From Gammaproteobacteria bacterium (GTDB lineage: Bacteria; Pseudomonadota; Gammaproteobacteria; Eutrophobiales; Eutrophobiaceae), in contig JAENIZ010000080.1 in assembly GCA_016844485.1 (NCBI GenBank), positions 1,044 to 6,952 of the forward strand: a DNA stretch of 5,909 bases, given 5' to 3'. Below the pieces are notes generated by a model, which searched no databases, had not been told where the DNA came from, and saw only the letters and a program-made list of their open reading frames with translations. Position numbers and translations under genes: made by a program. Positions within the stretch are counted from its first letter, which is position 1; each line of letters begins with the position of its first letter. Shown here piece by piece: positions 5,449-5,909 of this stretch.

Positions 5449-5497
5449 GTGAAATGTTAAAAGTGAAGAGTGAAGCGTGAAAAATAATAAGTGAAAA
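5449..5497 (+). repeat. 7-base tandem repeat, seven GTGAANN-type units, between nuoF and nuoG
   Basis: Seven heptamers in strict phase read GTGAAAT, GTTAAAA, GTGAAGA, GTGAAGC, GTGAAAA, ATAATAA, GTGAAAA; five of seven begin GTGAA. This is the most regular array in the window. It starts six bases after the nuoF stop and is followed by AT-rich DNA to the nuoG start. It has many stop codons in all frames on the + strand and no coding appearance. Confidence 0.82.
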
Positions 5498-5539
5498 AAT
5501 GAAAAATATAAATACGAAATGCGAATGACGTTTAACTAA

Positions 5540-5909
5540 ATGACTGATGATCTGATAACAATCGAAGTAAACGGCAAACCTTTACAGGCGTGCAAGGGAC
5601 AGATGCTGATCCAGGTGACGGATAAAAACGACATCTATGTCCCGCGTTTCTGTTATCACCATAAATTATCCGTTGCGGCGAATTGCCGTATGTGTCTGGT
5701 CGAGGTTGAGAAGGCACCGAAACCGTTACCCGCCTGTGCCACCCCCGTTGTTGATGGTATGAAAGCTTACACTCGATCAAAACTCGCCATTGAGGCGCAA
5801 AAGGCCGTTATGGAATTTTTGTTGATCAATCATCCCCTGGATTGCCCTATTTGCGATCAGGGCGGTGAATGTGAGCTTCAGGACCTGGCCATGGGTTATG
5901 GACGCGATG
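5540..5909 (+). CDS. nuoG: NADH-quinone oxidoreductase subunit G, N-terminal part (NuoG / 75 kDa), cut by window edge
   Basis: The open frame runs off the right end after 123 codons; full NuoG is roughly 700-900 residues. The visible part begins MTDDLITIEVNGKPLQACKG and forms the ferredoxin-like domain. The N1b [2Fe-2S] ligands are Cys38, Cys49, Cys52 and Cys66 (FCYHHKL, NCRMC, PACATP). The following domain gives the His-Cys3 ligands of N5: His98, Cys102, Cys105 and Cys111 (HPLDCPICDQGGEC). The N4 ligands and the molybdopterin-like domain lie beyond the window. An in-frame TAA at 5537-5539 directly abuts the ATG, fixing the earliest start, and no Shine-Dalgarno sequence is obvious. NuoG-like N-termini also occur in formate dehydrogenases and hydrogenases; placement right after nuoF makes complex I by far the best reading. 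Confidence 0.97.
   Translation, partial: MTDDLITIEVNGKPLQACKGQMLIQVTDKNDIYVPRFCYHHKLSVAANCRMCLVEVEKAPKPLPACATPVVDGMKAYTRSKLAIEAQKAVMEFLLINHPLDCPICDQGGECELQDLAMGYGRD

Noticed and set aside
5449..5497. Possible CRISPR array because of regular repetition
   Set aside because: The unit is 7 bases with no spacers, and arrays in other gaps are similarly short; CRISPR repeats are about 23-47 bases with unique spacers.
5532..5780. Minus-strand open frame of 82 codons opposite the start of nuoG
   Set aside because: It is antisense to the clearly conserved N1b ferredoxin domain of NuoG, and its translation looks like a shadow.

Overview
This window is the 5' part of a respiratory complex I (NADH:quinone oxidoreductase) operon, all on the + strand, preceded by a tRNA-Leu(GAG) gene. 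The order is tRNA-Leu, nuoA, nuoB, nuoC, nuoD, nuoE, nuoF and nuoG, with nuoG cut by the right edge. Separate nuoC and nuoD (not fused as in enterics and Pseudomonas), the NuoB/NuoG sequence style (for example NCRMCLVEVEKAPKPLPACA in NuoG) and a tRNA-Leu gene just upstream of nuoA all suggest a gamma- or beta-proteobacterium with moderate GC content, more likely a non-enteric gammaproteobacterium. The exact genus cannot be read from the sequence.

Layout: 30-114 tRNA-Leu; 115-409 noncoding leader with a candidate sigma70 promoter near 286-314; 410-1912 nuoA-nuoB-nuoC, tightly packed (nuoA and nuoB overlap by 10 bases, nuoB and nuoC are 19 bases apart); 1913-2118 noncoding gap; 2119-3372 nuoD; 3373-3638 noncoding gap; 3639-5442 nuoE-nuoF (4 bases apart); 5443-5539 noncoding gap; 5540-5909 start of nuoG.

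Together these genes encode the NADH-oxidising module (NuoE, NuoF, NuoG: FMN and clusters N1a, N3, N1b, N5), the quinone-reducing connecting module (NuoB with N2, NuoC, NuoD) and the first membrane subunit (NuoA). All iron-sulfur ligands expected in the visible parts are present and no gene is broken. The remaining genes (rest of nuoG, nuoH-N) should follow to the right.

The genes are ordinary; the unusual part is the DNA between them. The leader and the three large gaps all carry degenerate repeats with a strict 7-base period, largely built on GTGA(A/T)NN or its complement. The two gaps around nuoD also share a 25-base near-identical block and a family of short palindromes centred on GG whose arms differ from copy to copy but remain complementary. 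These look like a dispersed intergenic repeat family that has colonised the spaces of an essential-type operon. I see no sign of a new defence, mobile or biosynthetic gene system.
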